Source of the DNA: an uncultured Collinsella sp. | GTDB taxonomy: Bacteria; Actinomycetota; Coriobacteriia; Coriobacteriales; Coriobacteriaceae | NCBI GenBank assembly: GCA_900550185.1 | Contig: URRN01000007.1 | Span: 1 to 36,600 of the forward strand | Length of the DNA: 36,600 bases | Direction: 5' to 3' | Shown here: piece by piece, positions 13,676-22,420 of the stretch | How the letters are laid out: each line of letters starts with the position of its first letter | How positions within the stretch are numbered: position 1 is the stretch's first letter | The notes under the pieces: model-generated | The model's database searches: none | Told to the model about the DNA's origin: nothing | What the model saw: only the letters and a program-made list of their open reading frames with translations | Program-made: the position numbers and the translations under genes

Positions 13676-15691
13676 CTACATCACCTCCGCGTGAGGGGTC
13701 AAACCATTTGCCTTGAGCACCTCGTCGGGGAGCTCGGAATAGAAGTGCTCGGTGCCGGGCACGCGCTTGAAGACCGGACGGGTGTCCAGGCCAATACGCG
13801 GATGGCTCGAGCGGGGCGCGAAGCGATCGCCCTTGGGGAAATCGCGCGGACTCGGAACGGCGCCGGGCACCTGGTGCAGGCGGCCCGAACCGCTCTCGAT
13901 GGACAGGACGGAACCCAGAAGGCCGCGGGTGTACTCGTGAATCGGGTTGGTGAGCAGCTCCTTGGTGGGCGCCTGCTCGATAACCTGGCCGGCGTACATA
14001 ACCGTGATGTTATGAGCGACCTCGGCGACCAGTGCCAGGTCGTGCGAAACGAAGATCATGGCAAAGCCGAGCTTGGCCTGAAGATCGTTAAGCAGCTTGA
14101 TGACCTGCTTCTGGACGGTAACGTCCAGAGCGGTCGTGGGCTCGTCGCAGATGACCAGCTTGGGGTCGCGGGTAAGGGCCATAGCGATCAGGACACGCTG
14201 ACGCTGGCCACCGGAAAGCTCGTGCGGATAACTCTCGAGCGTGCGCTTGGGATCGAGGCCGACGAGCTCCAGGAGCTCCTCGGCGCTGCGGGTTCCGCCG
14301 CGCTTGGTGAGCTGCTTCATCTGGGCAGAGATGAGCATGGAGGGGTTGAGCGAGGACAGGGCGTCCTGATAGACCATAGCGATATCGGTACCGCGCAGGC
14401 CGAACCACTCCTTCTTGCTCATCTTGAGCAGGTCACGGCCCTCCCAGAGGACCTCGCCGGAAAGGTGCTCGTCCTCATCGGTCAGGCCCATGATGGCCAG
14501 CGTGGTGATGGACTTACCGCAACCGGACTCGCCCACCAGGCCCATGGTCTGACCAGGACGGACGTCAAAGTTGACATGGTCGACGACGTTGATATCACCG
14601 TGATGCTCAAACTGGATGCAGAAGTCACGGACCGAGAGAATCGGTTCGACAGACTCGTCGGGCACATGGCGATCGTCACGCTTGAGCTCAACATCGCGCA
14701 GGGCGCCAAGGCGAGCGGAGAGGGACTGGGCCTGCTCCTTGTAGGCGCGAACGGGGTCGGAGACCAGCAGGTCGGCCTCGCGACGCTTGGAGGAATCGGT
14801 CGGATCCAGGGCGGCGGAGGGAGCAGCGGCCATGGCGTCGGTAATGCCCTCGGAGAGGATGTTGAGCGCCAGGCAGGTGATCATGATAGCCAGACCCGGG
14901 AACAGCGCCTGCCACCAACGGCCGGCAAGCACGCCGCCGCGGGCGTCGGCGAGGATGTTGCCCCAGGTAGCGGTGGGCTCCTGGATACCAGCGCCGATAA
15001 AGGTCAGCGAGGCCTCGAAGATGATGGCGTCGGCGACCAGGGTAACGGTGAAGACCATGATCGGGGCGATGCAGTTACGCAGAACATGCTTGATCAAAAT
15101 CCACGGAGCCTTGGCGCCGGAAACGATGACCGCACGGACATAGTCCTCGCCGTACTCGGACACGATGTTGGCGCGCACGATACGGGCAATCTGCGGAGTG
15201 TACATGAAGCCGATGGCGAAGATGATCGACGGCACGGAGTTGCCCAGGATGGAGACGAAGACGGCCGCGAGGGCGATGCCCGGGATGGACATGATGATGT
15301 CCAGGATACGCATGATCGTCTCGGAGACGGCCTTGCGCGAAACCGCTGCAAGGGCGCCCACGACCGAGCCGCAGACCAGAGCCATGGCAGTGGCGCCAAA
15401 GCCGATAATCAGCGAGTAACGACCACCGTAGAGCATACGCGACAGAATGTCGCGGCCCTTATCATCGGTACCGAAGATAAATCCGTTGCCGGGAGCCTGG
15501 CGAGCCGTAAAGATCTCGACCGGGCTATAGGGGGCAAGAAGGGGCGCCAGAATCGCAGTCAGGGCGACCAGCACCAGCACGACGGCGGCAATCTTAGAAG
15601 ACAACGTCATCTTCTTCCAGCCACCGAGCTTGAGCCCCTTGGAGGCAGCCTTCTCGAGCTGCTCGGTTTGCTTCTCTCGAATCTTTACCAT
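13676..15691 (-). CDS. Fused ABC permease-ATPase (DppC-DppD type), sialic acid importer
   Basis: This 671-residue single protein joins an inner-membrane permease to an ATPase. Residues 1-290 are the DppC-like permease: a cytoplasmic N-terminus, a first membrane helix at about 33-53, FGTDDKGRDILSR, further helices, and the EAA loop around 181-206 (GEDYVRAVIVSGAKAPWILI). A charged linker spans 291-345. The ATPase has Walker A GESGCGKS (387-394), signature LSGGQRQR (492-499) and Walker B LVICDEP (512-518). There is no frameshift: the frame is continuous and the linker is hydrophilic. A similar fused subunit exists, from memory, in the Corynebacterium glutamicum sialic acid importer SiaEFGI. It begins 4 bases after the upstream permease. 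Confidence 0.95.
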   Translation of the reverse strand: MVKIREKQTEQLEKAASKGLKLGGWKKMTLSSKIAAVVLVLVALTAILAPLLAPYSPVEIFTARQAPGNGFIFGTDDKGRDILSRMLYGGRYSLIIGFGATAMALVCGSVVGALAAVSRKAVSETIMRILDIIMSIPGIALAAVFVSILGNSVPSIIFAIGFMYTPQIARIVRANIVSEYGEDYVRAVIVSGAKAPWILIKHVLRNCIAPIMVFTVTLVADAIIFEASLTFIGAGIQEPTATWGNILADARGGVLAGRWWQALFPGLAIMITCLALNILSEGITDAMAAAPSAALDPTDSSKRREADLLVSDPVRAYKEQAQSLSARLGALRDVELKRDDRHVPDESVEPILSVRDFCIQFEHHGDINVVDHVNFDVRPGQTMGLVGESGCGKSITTLAIMGLTDEDEHLSGEVLWEGRDLLKMSKKEWFGLRGTDIAMVYQDALSSLNPSMLISAQMKQLTKRGGTRSAEELLELVGLDPKRTLESYPHELSGGQRQRVLIAMALTRDPKLVICDEPTTALDVTVQKQVIKLLNDLQAKLGFAMIFVSHDLALVAEVAHNITVMYAGQVIEQAPTKELLTNPIHEYTRGLLGSVLSIESGSGRLHQVPGAVPSPRDFPKGDRFAPRSSHPRIGLDTRPVFKRVPGTEHFYSELPDEVLKANGLTPHAEVM

Positions 15692-15694
15692 AAT

Positions 15695-16651
15695 CTACAC
15701 CGTCCTGATGCGCGGGTTGATGAGCAGGTAGAGCATGTCAACCACGATGTTGATGATGATGAAGGCAAGAGCAACGACGATAACGACGCCCTGAACCAGG
15801 TTCGCCTCGTTGCCCTGAACGCCCTGCAGAATCGCGGTGCCCATGCCGGGGAGGTTGAAGATAACCTCGATGACGACGGCGCCGCCCATGAGGTAACCGA
15901 TCTTAAGACCGAGGGTGGTGACCGGGGTGATCAGCGCATTGCGAAGAACGTTGATGCCGACGACGACCTTCTCGGGAACGCCGGCGCCGCGAGCCATACG
16001 GACATAATCCTTGTCGAGCTCCTCGACCATGGCGGTACGCACGATACGAGTCATCTGGCCCGTCAGCGGAAATGCCAAGGCGATAGCGGGCATGATCATA
16101 CGTCCCAGATAGCCAACCGGATTCGTGGTGAAGTGAGGCAGAGCACCCGATGCCGGAAGCACCTTAAGGTAGGAAGAGAACAACAGGATCAACAGAACGG
16201 CAAGCCAGAACGACGGGGTTGCCAAGCCGGCGATGGAAAAGACGCGGATCACTTGGTCCGGCCATTTGTCGCGATACAGTGCCGCGATGACGCCGAGCAA
16301 AAACGAAACGACCGCACCGATGGCAAGACCGATGAAGGTCAGCTGCATCGTAACGGGCAGGGCCGTGGAGATGCGCTTGGCAACGGAGTTGCGAGCAGCA
16401 CCATAGGTGCCCATGTCACCATGGATCAGATCGCCCATGTAGCGCACGTAGCGCACGGGCCAGGGGTCGTCCAGACCATACTTCTCATGGTACTCGGCGA
16501 CCGCCTCGGGCGAGGCACCGTCACCCAACGCCGTGTAGGCGGGGTCGGTCTTGGAGAACGACATAAGGAAGAACACCAGGACGGTGACGCCCAATGCCAT
16601 GATCGGCAGCGCCACGAGACGCCTTCCAATCAAACGTAGCAAGTTGTTCAC
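15695..16651 (-). CDS. ABC transporter permease, DppB/OppB type, sialic acid importer
   Basis: The 318-residue inner-membrane permease starts with a membrane helix (ALPIMALGVTVLVFFLMSF). It then has the external-facing segment typical of DppB (YHEKYGLDDPWPVRYVRYMGDLIHGDMG) and the EAA loop DYVRMARGAGVPEKVVVGINVLRNAL before the last helices. I start at the GTG at 16651 (VNNLLRLIGRR), with AAGGGGAG just upstream; a start at 16684 would ignore that site. It follows the binding protein after a 157-base gap holding two hairpins, and precedes the fused permease-ATPase by 3 bases. Confidence 0.94.
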   Translation of the reverse strand: MNNLLRLIGRRLVALPIMALGVTVLVFFLMSFSKTDPAYTALGDGASPEAVAEYHEKYGLDDPWPVRYVRYMGDLIHGDMGTYGAARNSVAKRISTALPVTMQLTFIGLAIGAVVSFLLGVIAALYRDKWPDQVIRVFSIAGLATPSFWLAVLLILLFSSYLKVLPASGALPHFTTNPVGYLGRMIMPAIALAFPLTGQMTRIVRTAMVEELDKDYVRMARGAGVPEKVVVGINVLRNALITPVTTLGLKIGYLMGGAVVIEVIFNLPGMGTAILQGVQGNEANLVQGVVIVVALAFIIINIVVDMLYLLINPRIRTV

Positions 16652-16691
16652 GTTCTCTCCCCTTTCTTTTGTCGGTAGGACCAACTGGTAT

Positions 16692-16709
16692 ATGAGTACG
16701 GATACTCAT
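16692..16709 (-). other. Hairpin ATGAGTA-CGGA-TACTCAT in the binding-protein/permease gap
   Basis: A perfect 7-bp stem with a tetraloop lies 40 bases upstream of the permease start, just after the stronger attenuator hairpin. It could mark a 5' end left by processing. No T-run is present. Confidence 0.4.
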
Positions 16710-16712
16710 TAC

Positions 16713-16746
16713 AAGACCCGAGCGACATCGTTGCCGCCCGGGTCTT
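16713..16746 (-). terminator. Attenuator hairpin after the solute-binding protein gene
   Basis: AAGACCCGGGCG and CGCTCGGGTCTT on the minus strand form a 12-bp stem (one wobble) with a 10-base loop, about 60 bases after the binding-protein stop. The T-run is weak (TTGTAAT). Such hairpins commonly let the binding protein be made in excess of the membrane subunits, which fits this importer. Confidence 0.55.
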
Positions 16747-16808
16747 TGTTTCAACTATGAGGATACGGTCCCAACGACCGACATCCTGCATACAGACTCA
16801 AGCGAGTC

Positions 16809-18422
16809 TTACGCCTTGACGGTCGCAACGCCCCTGAAGGACATGCTCGTCGTGCCGATGCCCTTGAAGCCATCGAGGGCCTCGCCGTTGGGCGCAGTGG
16901 ACGGATCGTCCCAGGAAGCGGAGACGGTCTTGACGTGGACAACGGGGTACAGAACGGCGTTGTCGGCAATGATGTCGAAGCACTCGTTCCACTTCTTCTG
17001 CTGCTCGTCGCCCTCGGCGGCAAGAGCCTCGTCCATGAGACTGTGGAGCTTCTGCCACTCAGCGGACTCCTTCCACGGGCAACGGGTCTGCATCCAGACG
17101 TTGTCGCCGTACCACCAGTTGAGCAGCAGGTCGGGGTCGGCGCCGAAGCAGGAAGGATCGCCAGGGGCAAGGAGGATATCGTAGGCCTCGCCGCCGTCGA
17201 TGGCAGCGTAGGTGGCCGGCGAGGTATCGGTCTGGATGGTCACATCGAAGCCGAGAGCGTCGAGGTCGTTCTTGACCTGGGCGGCCATGCCCTTAATCTG
17301 CTCGTTGTCGGTGGTGCGCAGGGTGATGGCACCCGGAGTGATGCCAGACTCCTCGATGAGCTTCTTAGCCTTCTTGGCGTCGGTCTTGTACACCGTGGAA
17401 GCCTCATGATAGTTGGTGAAGCTCTTGGGCAGGTAGCAGCTGGCAGCGGTGGCAAGGCCGGCGAAGGTGTTGCTGACCATCTTCTCGGTGTCGAGCGCAT
17501 ACATGACAGCCTGACGGACCTTGACGTTGTTCCAAGGCTCCTTGGCGACGTTGAACATGATGAAGCGGGTGCCGAAACCCTGAACGTTATCGATCTTGCA
17601 GCCGGCGCTCTCGAGCTGGTCGACGGCGTCAGCGGTAACGAGCTCCATAACGAGCGTGGAGCCCTCCTGCTGAGCGGTAACGCGAGCGGTGGGGTCGGTC
17701 AGGATGCTGTACTGGATCTTCTTATCCTCGGCAGCATACTCACCGTTGTACTCGGGGTTGGGAACCAGGGTGATCTCGGTATCGGAGATAGAGTCGTACA
17801 TCCAGGGGCCGGAGCCGATCGGCTGCTTGGCGCGATCCTCCTCGGTCTGAGTGGCCGGGGTAACGCGGACGATGGCCAGACGATCCTTGAGCAGGGAGAA
17901 GTTGGGGACCTTGGTCTTGACCGTCACGGTGCTGGCGTCCTTGGCCTCGATGGACTCGAAGGGCTGGAAGAACGGAGCATAGGTAGCGGAAGCGGCGCAA
18001 GCGGTGTAGGAGGCAACGACATCGTCAGCGGTGACCTCGGTGCCATCGGAGAACTTGGCGCCCTTGCGGATGGTGACCTCGAAAGTGGTGTCGTCCACAG
18101 ACTTGGGATCGTCGGTGGCGAGCTCGTTGAAGGTGCTGTAGTCGTGGTAATCGATGCCGTAGAGGCCCTCGACGACGTGCCAGTTAGCACCCAGGCCCAC
18201 AGCGGAGCCGGTGCTGGCGGGATCGAAGCTGGACGGAGCGTAAGCGGAACCAGCGGTGATCACGCCGCCGCCACGGTTGGCGGAATCGGTGGAACCGGAA
18301 GCGGAACCCTCGTCGCTAGAGCTGCCACCGCAGCCGGTGAGACCAAGCCCTGCGACAGCAGCGACGCTGCCGGTGAGGCCGAGGAACGAACGCCTGGACA
18401 TACCCTTGTTGATGATGGCCAT
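16809..18422 (-). CDS. Solute-binding lipoprotein, family 5 (SatA/SiaE type), sialic acid importer
   Basis: The 537-residue extracytoplasmic binding protein captures the substrate for the downstream permeases. The N-terminus has a twin-arginine motif (SRRSFLGL, Arg10-Arg11), a hydrophobic core, and the lipobox LTGC with Cys31, so it is a Tat-type lipoprotein. A Ser/Gly-rich linker follows. The rest is an SBP family 5 protein: SSFDPASTGS, the TFEVTIRKGAKFSDGTEVTADDVVAS strand-helix typical of DppA/OppA, and VRQAVMYALDTEKM. Family 5 usually binds peptides, but SatA of Haemophilus ducreyi and SiaE of C. glutamicum show that it also serves sialic acid. The ATG at 18422 has AGGAG upstream. It is the first gene of the operon. 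Confidence 0.92.
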   Translation of the reverse strand: MAIINKGMSRRSFLGLTGSVAAVAGLGLTGCGGSSSDEGSASGSTDSANRGGGVITAGSAYAPSSFDPASTGSAVGLGANWHVVEGLYGIDYHDYSTFNELATDDPKSVDDTTFEVTIRKGAKFSDGTEVTADDVVASYTACAASATYAPFFQPFESIEAKDASTVTVKTKVPNFSLLKDRLAIVRVTPATQTEEDRAKQPIGSGPWMYDSISDTEITLVPNPEYNGEYAAEDKKIQYSILTDPTARVTAQQEGSTLVMELVTADAVDQLESAGCKIDNVQGFGTRFIMFNVAKEPWNNVKVRQAVMYALDTEKMVSNTFAGLATAASCYLPKSFTNYHEASTVYKTDAKKAKKLIEESGITPGAITLRTTDNEQIKGMAAQVKNDLDALGFDVTIQTDTSPATYAAIDGGEAYDILLAPGDPSCFGADPDLLLNWWYGDNVWMQTRCPWKESAEWQKLHSLMDEALAAEGDEQQKKWNECFDIIADNAVLYPVVHVKTVSASWDDPSTAPNGEALDGFKGIGTTSMSFRGVATVKA

Positions 18423-18558
18423 GTCTTCTCCTATCAATAGAGAATCTTACTCGGGAGCACCTAGACTTGCCCCCGCGCAACTTGCGGACGATATATACCT
18501 TACCTACCGACGAACCCAACTGAGGTGCCGCGCTCGGCGACCGATACATACATCCGCT

Positions 18559-18581
18559 TGAACGGTATTTACTACCGTTCA
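18559..18581. promoter_or_regulatory. Inverted-repeat operator TGAACGGTA-N5-TACCGTTCA
   Basis: Perfect 9-bp arms are separated by TTTAC. On the minus strand the repeat covers a candidate -10 box (TAGTAA, 18569-18574), which lies 17 bases after TTGTCA (18592-18597), a five-of-six -35 box. A repressor dimer here would block transcription. The regulator is not encoded in the window; sialic acid operons are known to use GntR-type NanR or RpiR-type repressors, so either is possible. Confidence 0.6.
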
Positions 18582-18591
18582 CCGAATTCAT

Positions 18592-18597
18592 TGACAA
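18592..18597 (-). promoter_or_regulatory. -35 box TTGTCA of the sialic acid operon promoter
   Basis: TTGTCA differs from TTGACA at one base. The 17-base spacer to TAGTAA is ideal, but that -10 box matches only three of six positions, so the promoter may be weak without an activator. Confidence 0.4.
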
Positions 18598-18685
18598 ACG
18601 ATTCGCCAGACAGTATGTATCGACGAGGTGAGATATCAGTCATCGTCAACCCGCAGGATAGCAGGGTTGTTCACCATGGCTAGTC

Positions 18686-18695
18686 AAACGTTTTA
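18686..18695. promoter_or_regulatory. CG-centred motif AAACGTTTTA, possible catabolite-control site
   Basis: The decamer is identical to the core of the palindrome upstream of gap (5978-5987). It lies about 90 bases upstream of the candidate sialic acid operon -35 box. A shared LacI/CcpA-like regulator of glycolysis and sugar uptake would explain both; with only two sites in the window this is tentative. Confidence 0.3.
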
Positions 18696-18732
18696 GCGTT
18701 AATAAAACCCGAAATCGACAGGTAATCGCCGC

Positions 18733-18762
18733 GAAATAAATGATTGAAAATCGGCCAATCAT
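18733..18762 (-). terminator. Weak terminator after uvrC
   Basis: ATGATTG and CAATCAT form a 7-bp stem with a 9-base loop, followed on the minus strand by TTATTT. It lies 26 bases after the uvrC stop. Confidence 0.4.
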
Positions 18763-18787
18763 GTATATCAGTTGTTTAGAAGCGCAT

Positions 18788-20734
18788 TTAGTTTTCGGAA
18801 CGGTTGGCCGATGTCTGGGCGCGCTCGGCATTCCATGCAACAAGTGCTTCGTGGACCGCTTTGGCGACATCGGCCGGAACGCCTCGAACTTCTGCAATCT
18901 CCTGCTCGCTTGCCGCACGCAAACGCTTCATCGAGCCAAAATGGCGCATAATGGCACGTTTTCTGGTGGGTCCCACGCCTGGAACGTCATCGAGCACCGA
19001 AACCGTCATGGCTTTGTCGCGCAATTCGCGATGGAACGTGATGGCAAATCGGTGGGACTCATCGCGTACCTGCTTAATTAGATAGAGCGAAGCAGACCCG
19101 GTCGGCAGCACGACAGGAGTCTCGTCCCAAGGCACAAAAACTTCCTCGTCGGCCTTCGCCAAGCCACAAACTGGTATATCGAGCCCAAGAGCCTCAAGTT
19201 GCTTGATCGCAGCGGTCAATTGCGGCTTACCGCCATCGACAACGAGCAAATCGGGGCGCGAGCCAAAGCGCTCGTCGGCCATGCGCTCGGGAGCATAGCG
19301 TCGTCCCAAAACCTCGGACATCGAAACGAAGTCGTTTGCCTCGTCCAATTCGGCCTGAATTTTAAAACGACGGTACTGGCTCTTGTCGGCGCGCCCGTTG
19401 GTAAACACCACCATCGAGGCGACCGTAAAGGTGCCATGCAGTGTAGAGATATCGAAGCACTCGATACGCAACGGCGGCGATGGCAGCGCCAACGCACTTT
19501 CGAGCTCCAGGAGCGCTTGATTGGTGCGGTCGTCAGCGTACCCCGTTCGCATCATGTAGCGCATGAGGGCATGGCGCGCATTTTTGGATGCCATATCGAG
19601 CAGACGGTGCTTTTCGCCACGCTGCGGCCTATGGAGATGGCAGGAACGCTCACGCTTGCCCGCAAGCCACTCCCCCAGCGCCTCCGCATCCTCAAGCTCG
19701 ACAGAGAGGTTTATCTCAGCTGGAATATCAGCCGTCTCGTCGTAATAGCGCTTAAGAAAGCCCGATTGAAGTTCCTCTTCGTCGACATCCAAACCCTTAT
19801 CGAGAATAAACTCGCAGGTTCGAACCGTTCGACCCTCACGCACGACAAAGACGCAAGCGGCGGAGATGGTCTCCTCGCGATAGAACCCGATGACATCGAT
19901 ATCGACACTGGAGGGAAAAACGACTTGCTGACGATCGTCCAGACCCCTGATGACCTCCAAACGACGTTTGACGCGTGCCGCGCGCTCAAAGTCGAGCGCC
20001 TCGGCGGCATCCGTCATCTCGGAGGTCAGCTCATCGACGACATCCTTGCGATGGCCCGACAAAAAGCGCTCGACACGCTTGACGTTCTTGGCATAGTCTG
20101 CCGGGGAAATCGCGCCGACACACGCACCCGGGCCGCGCCCGACATGGTAGTCAAAGCAGGGACGCCCGTTTTGCGCGCAAATCATATTGACGATGTCTTC
20201 CTCGCCCTTGTGGGACTCGACGATACGACGACAACGACGCCACTCCGCACAGGATGCGGAGCAGATGGGGATAACCTTGCGCAGCGTATCTATCGTCTCA
20301 CGTGCCGCACGGCTATCGGTATAAGGTCCAAAATAGCGCGTTCCCGGCTTATGACGCTCACGCGTATATTTGATAGCGGGATACAGGTCGCCCTTTGTAA
20401 TGGCGATAAAGGGGTAGCTCTTGTCATCCTTGAGGTCGACGTTAAAGTACGGATGGTACTGACCAATCAAATTGCGCTCGAGCACCAACGCCTCATGCTC
20501 GGTCTCCACCACGATATAGTCAAAGCTCGCCACCAGCTGCATCATCAGCGGAATCTTTTGACGCTCATCCTGCAGTGTCACGTATTGACGCATGCGGGCG
20601 CGTAGGTTTTTCGCCTTGCCCACGTAGATGACATCGCCCTTGGCATCCTTCCAAAGGTAGCAACCGGGTTGTGTAGGAACGCGCGAAACCTGCTCGGCAA
20701 GCGTTGGAATGTTGTCGTGACCGGCCACGCGCAC
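18788..20734 (-). CDS. uvrC: Excinuclease ABC subunit C
   Basis: UvrC makes the two incisions around DNA damage after UvrA and UvrB have marked it. The 648-residue protein has the N-terminal GIY-YIG nuclease domain (GCYLWKDAKGDVIYVGKAKNL), a cysteine group near residues 152-205, the UVR motif that binds UvrB (LDFERAARVKRRLEVI), the RNase H-like second nuclease (IECFDISTLHGT, LLVVDGGKPQL) and a C-terminal helix-hairpin-helix pair (VPGVGPTRKRAIM, EVRGVPADVAKAV). The GTG at 20734 directly follows the murJ TAG stop; another GTG two codons later may be the real start because AGTAGG would then be well spaced. It is the third gene of ybaK-murJ-uvrC. Confidence 0.97.
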   Translation of the reverse strand: MRVAGHDNIPTLAEQVSRVPTQPGCYLWKDAKGDVIYVGKAKNLRARMRQYVTLQDERQKIPLMMQLVASFDYIVVETEHEALVLERNLIGQYHPYFNVDLKDDKSYPFIAITKGDLYPAIKYTRERHKPGTRYFGPYTDSRAARETIDTLRKVIPICSASCAEWRRCRRIVESHKGEEDIVNMICAQNGRPCFDYHVGRGPGACVGAISPADYAKNVKRVERFLSGHRKDVVDELTSEMTDAAEALDFERAARVKRRLEVIRGLDDRQQVVFPSSVDIDVIGFYREETISAACVFVVREGRTVRTCEFILDKGLDVDEEELQSGFLKRYYDETADIPAEINLSVELEDAEALGEWLAGKRERSCHLHRPQRGEKHRLLDMASKNARHALMRYMMRTGYADDRTNQALLELESALALPSPPLRIECFDISTLHGTFTVASMVVFTNGRADKSQYRRFKIQAELDEANDFVSMSEVLGRRYAPERMADERFGSRPDLLVVDGGKPQLTAAIKQLEALGLDIPVCGLAKADEEVFVPWDETPVVLPTGSASLYLIKQVRDESHRFAITFHRELRDKAMTVSVLDDVPGVGPTRKRAIMRHFGSMKRLRAASEQEIAEVRGVPADVAKAVHEALVAWNAERAQTSANRSEN

Positions 20735-22417
20735 CTACTTGCGACGAAGCAACGCCGAGACCTCGGGCATCTTAAGGACGACGGCAAGGCCAAAGGTAAC
20801 AGCAAGCGAGACGACACCCGCAACGCAAACGTAGCCAAGAGTAATCAGAATCGAGCCGCCAAGTGCCCCGACAAAGAGTTCAAGCGCCCACATGACGCCG
20901 GCGCCTGCGGCAGCGCCCAGGCCACCGAGCAAAAGGCCAAAGAAGCCGCCATGCAGGATAGATTTGACCTGAAGACCACGCAGGCGACGACGCAGCCACC
21001 ACAGCGAACAGCCGACCAAGATCACGTAGTCGACGACATACGAAAGCGCGATTGCCGGCATGCCGAAGCCCAGCACAACGCCAAACAGCAGAACCGAGCC
21101 GGCCTGGCCGATGGCGGAATACAGGCAATAGCGGCTATAGGGCTTCATATCGAGCAAGGCAGAGAAGCTCTTCTGCATCAACACGACCACGCCGTAGAGC
21201 GGCAGCGAGAACGCCAGGTAGACAAGGAACTCGGACACCAGCGCCACGCCGGACTCATCAAACTTGCCGGCACAGTAAATCATGTTGAGCGGACGCGCGA
21301 AGACAATCAGGTACAGCGCGAACGGAATCAGGAAGAACAGCATCTGGGCGACGCCACGCGAAATGCCCGTGCGAACGCTGTCGTAATCCTTCTCCTGTGC
21401 GTCATGAGAGAGCTCGGTATAGAGCGCCGTCGAAAGCGAGGCGGCAATCAGCGCATAGGGCAGCGTGTACCACAGGCGCGCATAGGCGATGACGGAAGGA
21501 CCAGTCTCGGGCTGGACCACCAGCGCGGCAGCGTTGGTGATAGAAGTCGAGACAAACATGCACACTGTGGCAAGCAGCGTCGGGATACCGAGCGCAATCG
21601 TCTGGCGAAGCGCGGGGTCCTTAAAGTCGATATGGATATGGGGATGCACGCCGTGCTTGCCAAGCGCGGGAATCTGACATGCCATCTGAACAAAGACACC
21701 GAGGGTCGTACCGGCCGCAATCAAGATGATGCCGGCACGTTCGCCAAACTGTGCGGACACGGGCGCAAAACCCATAAAGCTCGCAATGACGATCACATTG
21801 TTGAGGACCGGGGCAAACGTCGACCAGAAGTAGTCGCGGTGTGCGTTGAGGACGCCCGAGAACACCGAGCCCAAACCATAAAACAGAATCTGGATGGCAA
21901 AGAAACGGAACATGAACGCAGCGGTATCCATGCTGCCGCCGTCACCCGAAAGGAACGATTGCGTCCAGATAAAGCCCGGGGCGAACACGGTCCCCAGCAA
22001 CGAAATGCCACCCAGCACCAAAAGCAGAATGCCGAGCAGGTTGCCCACGTACTCGTTCGAGGCCTCGCGACCCTGCTCACGCCTCACGCCCATGTACACG
22101 GGCAAAAACGCCGTCACGAGCATGCCACCCATCACGAGTTCGTAGAGCATATTGGGCAGGTTGTTGGCGACCTGATAGGAGGACGAGAGCAGCGACATGC
22201 CGATAGCGGCCGCCATTGCCCACGTGCGGATAAAACCGGTGACGCGAGACACGATGGTCAGGATGGTCATAAGCCCGGCGGAACGACCAACCGTGGAGTA
22301 GTCCGACGAGCCCATGTCGTCAGTGTCGTCTCGCGACGAAGAAGCTTCGGATGAGGGTGTCTGAGGCGCAGATTCTTTTGCAAAATGAGCTCCGCGCTTC
22401 AATTCTTCCTGCGGCAT
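20735..22417 (-). CDS. murJ: Lipid II flippase MurJ (MviN family)
   Basis: This integral membrane protein moves lipid-linked peptidoglycan precursor across the cytoplasmic membrane. The 560-residue protein starts with a hydrophilic tail of about 45 residues (Ser/Asp-rich), then the first helix with SRVTGFIRTWAMAAAIG, the characteristic MurJ motif. NNLPNMLYELVMGGMLVTAFLPVY follows, with about 14 hydrophobic segments overall. The ATG at 22417 lies 3 bases after the ybaK stop. The long acidic N-terminal tail is usual in actinobacterial MurJ. There is no kinase-like C-terminal domain as in mycobacterial MviN. Confidence 0.94.
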   Translation of the reverse strand: MPQEELKRGAHFAKESAPQTPSSEASSSRDDTDDMGSSDYSTVGRSAGLMTILTIVSRVTGFIRTWAMAAAIGMSLLSSSYQVANNLPNMLYELVMGGMLVTAFLPVYMGVRREQGREASNEYVGNLLGILLLVLGGISLLGTVFAPGFIWTQSFLSGDGGSMDTAAFMFRFFAIQILFYGLGSVFSGVLNAHRDYFWSTFAPVLNNVIVIASFMGFAPVSAQFGERAGIILIAAGTTLGVFVQMACQIPALGKHGVHPHIHIDFKDPALRQTIALGIPTLLATVCMFVSTSITNAAALVVQPETGPSVIAYARLWYTLPYALIAASLSTALYTELSHDAQEKDYDSVRTGISRGVAQMLFFLIPFALYLIVFARPLNMIYCAGKFDESGVALVSEFLVYLAFSLPLYGVVVLMQKSFSALLDMKPYSRYCLYSAIGQAGSVLLFGVVLGFGMPAIALSYVVDYVILVGCSLWWLRRRLRGLQVKSILHGGFFGLLLGGLGAAAGAGVMWALELFVGALGGSILITLGYVCVAGVVSLAVTFGLAVVLKMPEVSALLRRK

Positions 22418-22420
22418 CGC

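Larger units (their letters stand above)
18423..18787. promoter_or_regulatory. Promoter and operator region of the sialic acid operon (365 bases, no gene)
   Basis: This AT-richer stretch lies between uvrC and the operon's first gene. It contains the uvrC terminator (18733-18762), a CG-centred motif AAACGTTTTA (18686-18695), a CAACCC/GGGTTG repeat (18647-18669), and a promoter covered by a strong inverted repeat (18559-18597). About 135 bases separate that promoter from the first start codon. No coding frame here is convincing. Confidence 0.6.

Noticed and set aside
13990..14740. Frameshift joining permease and ATPase by error
   Set aside because: The frame is continuous with a sensible hydrophilic linker, and fused subunits of this kind are known in Actinomycetota.
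12704..16639. Open plus-strand frame of 1,311 codons opposite the importer genes
   Set aside because: It is a mirror of the GC-biased codons of the ABC genes, low in complexity (Gly/Asp/His-rich), without a domain or a ribosome binding site.
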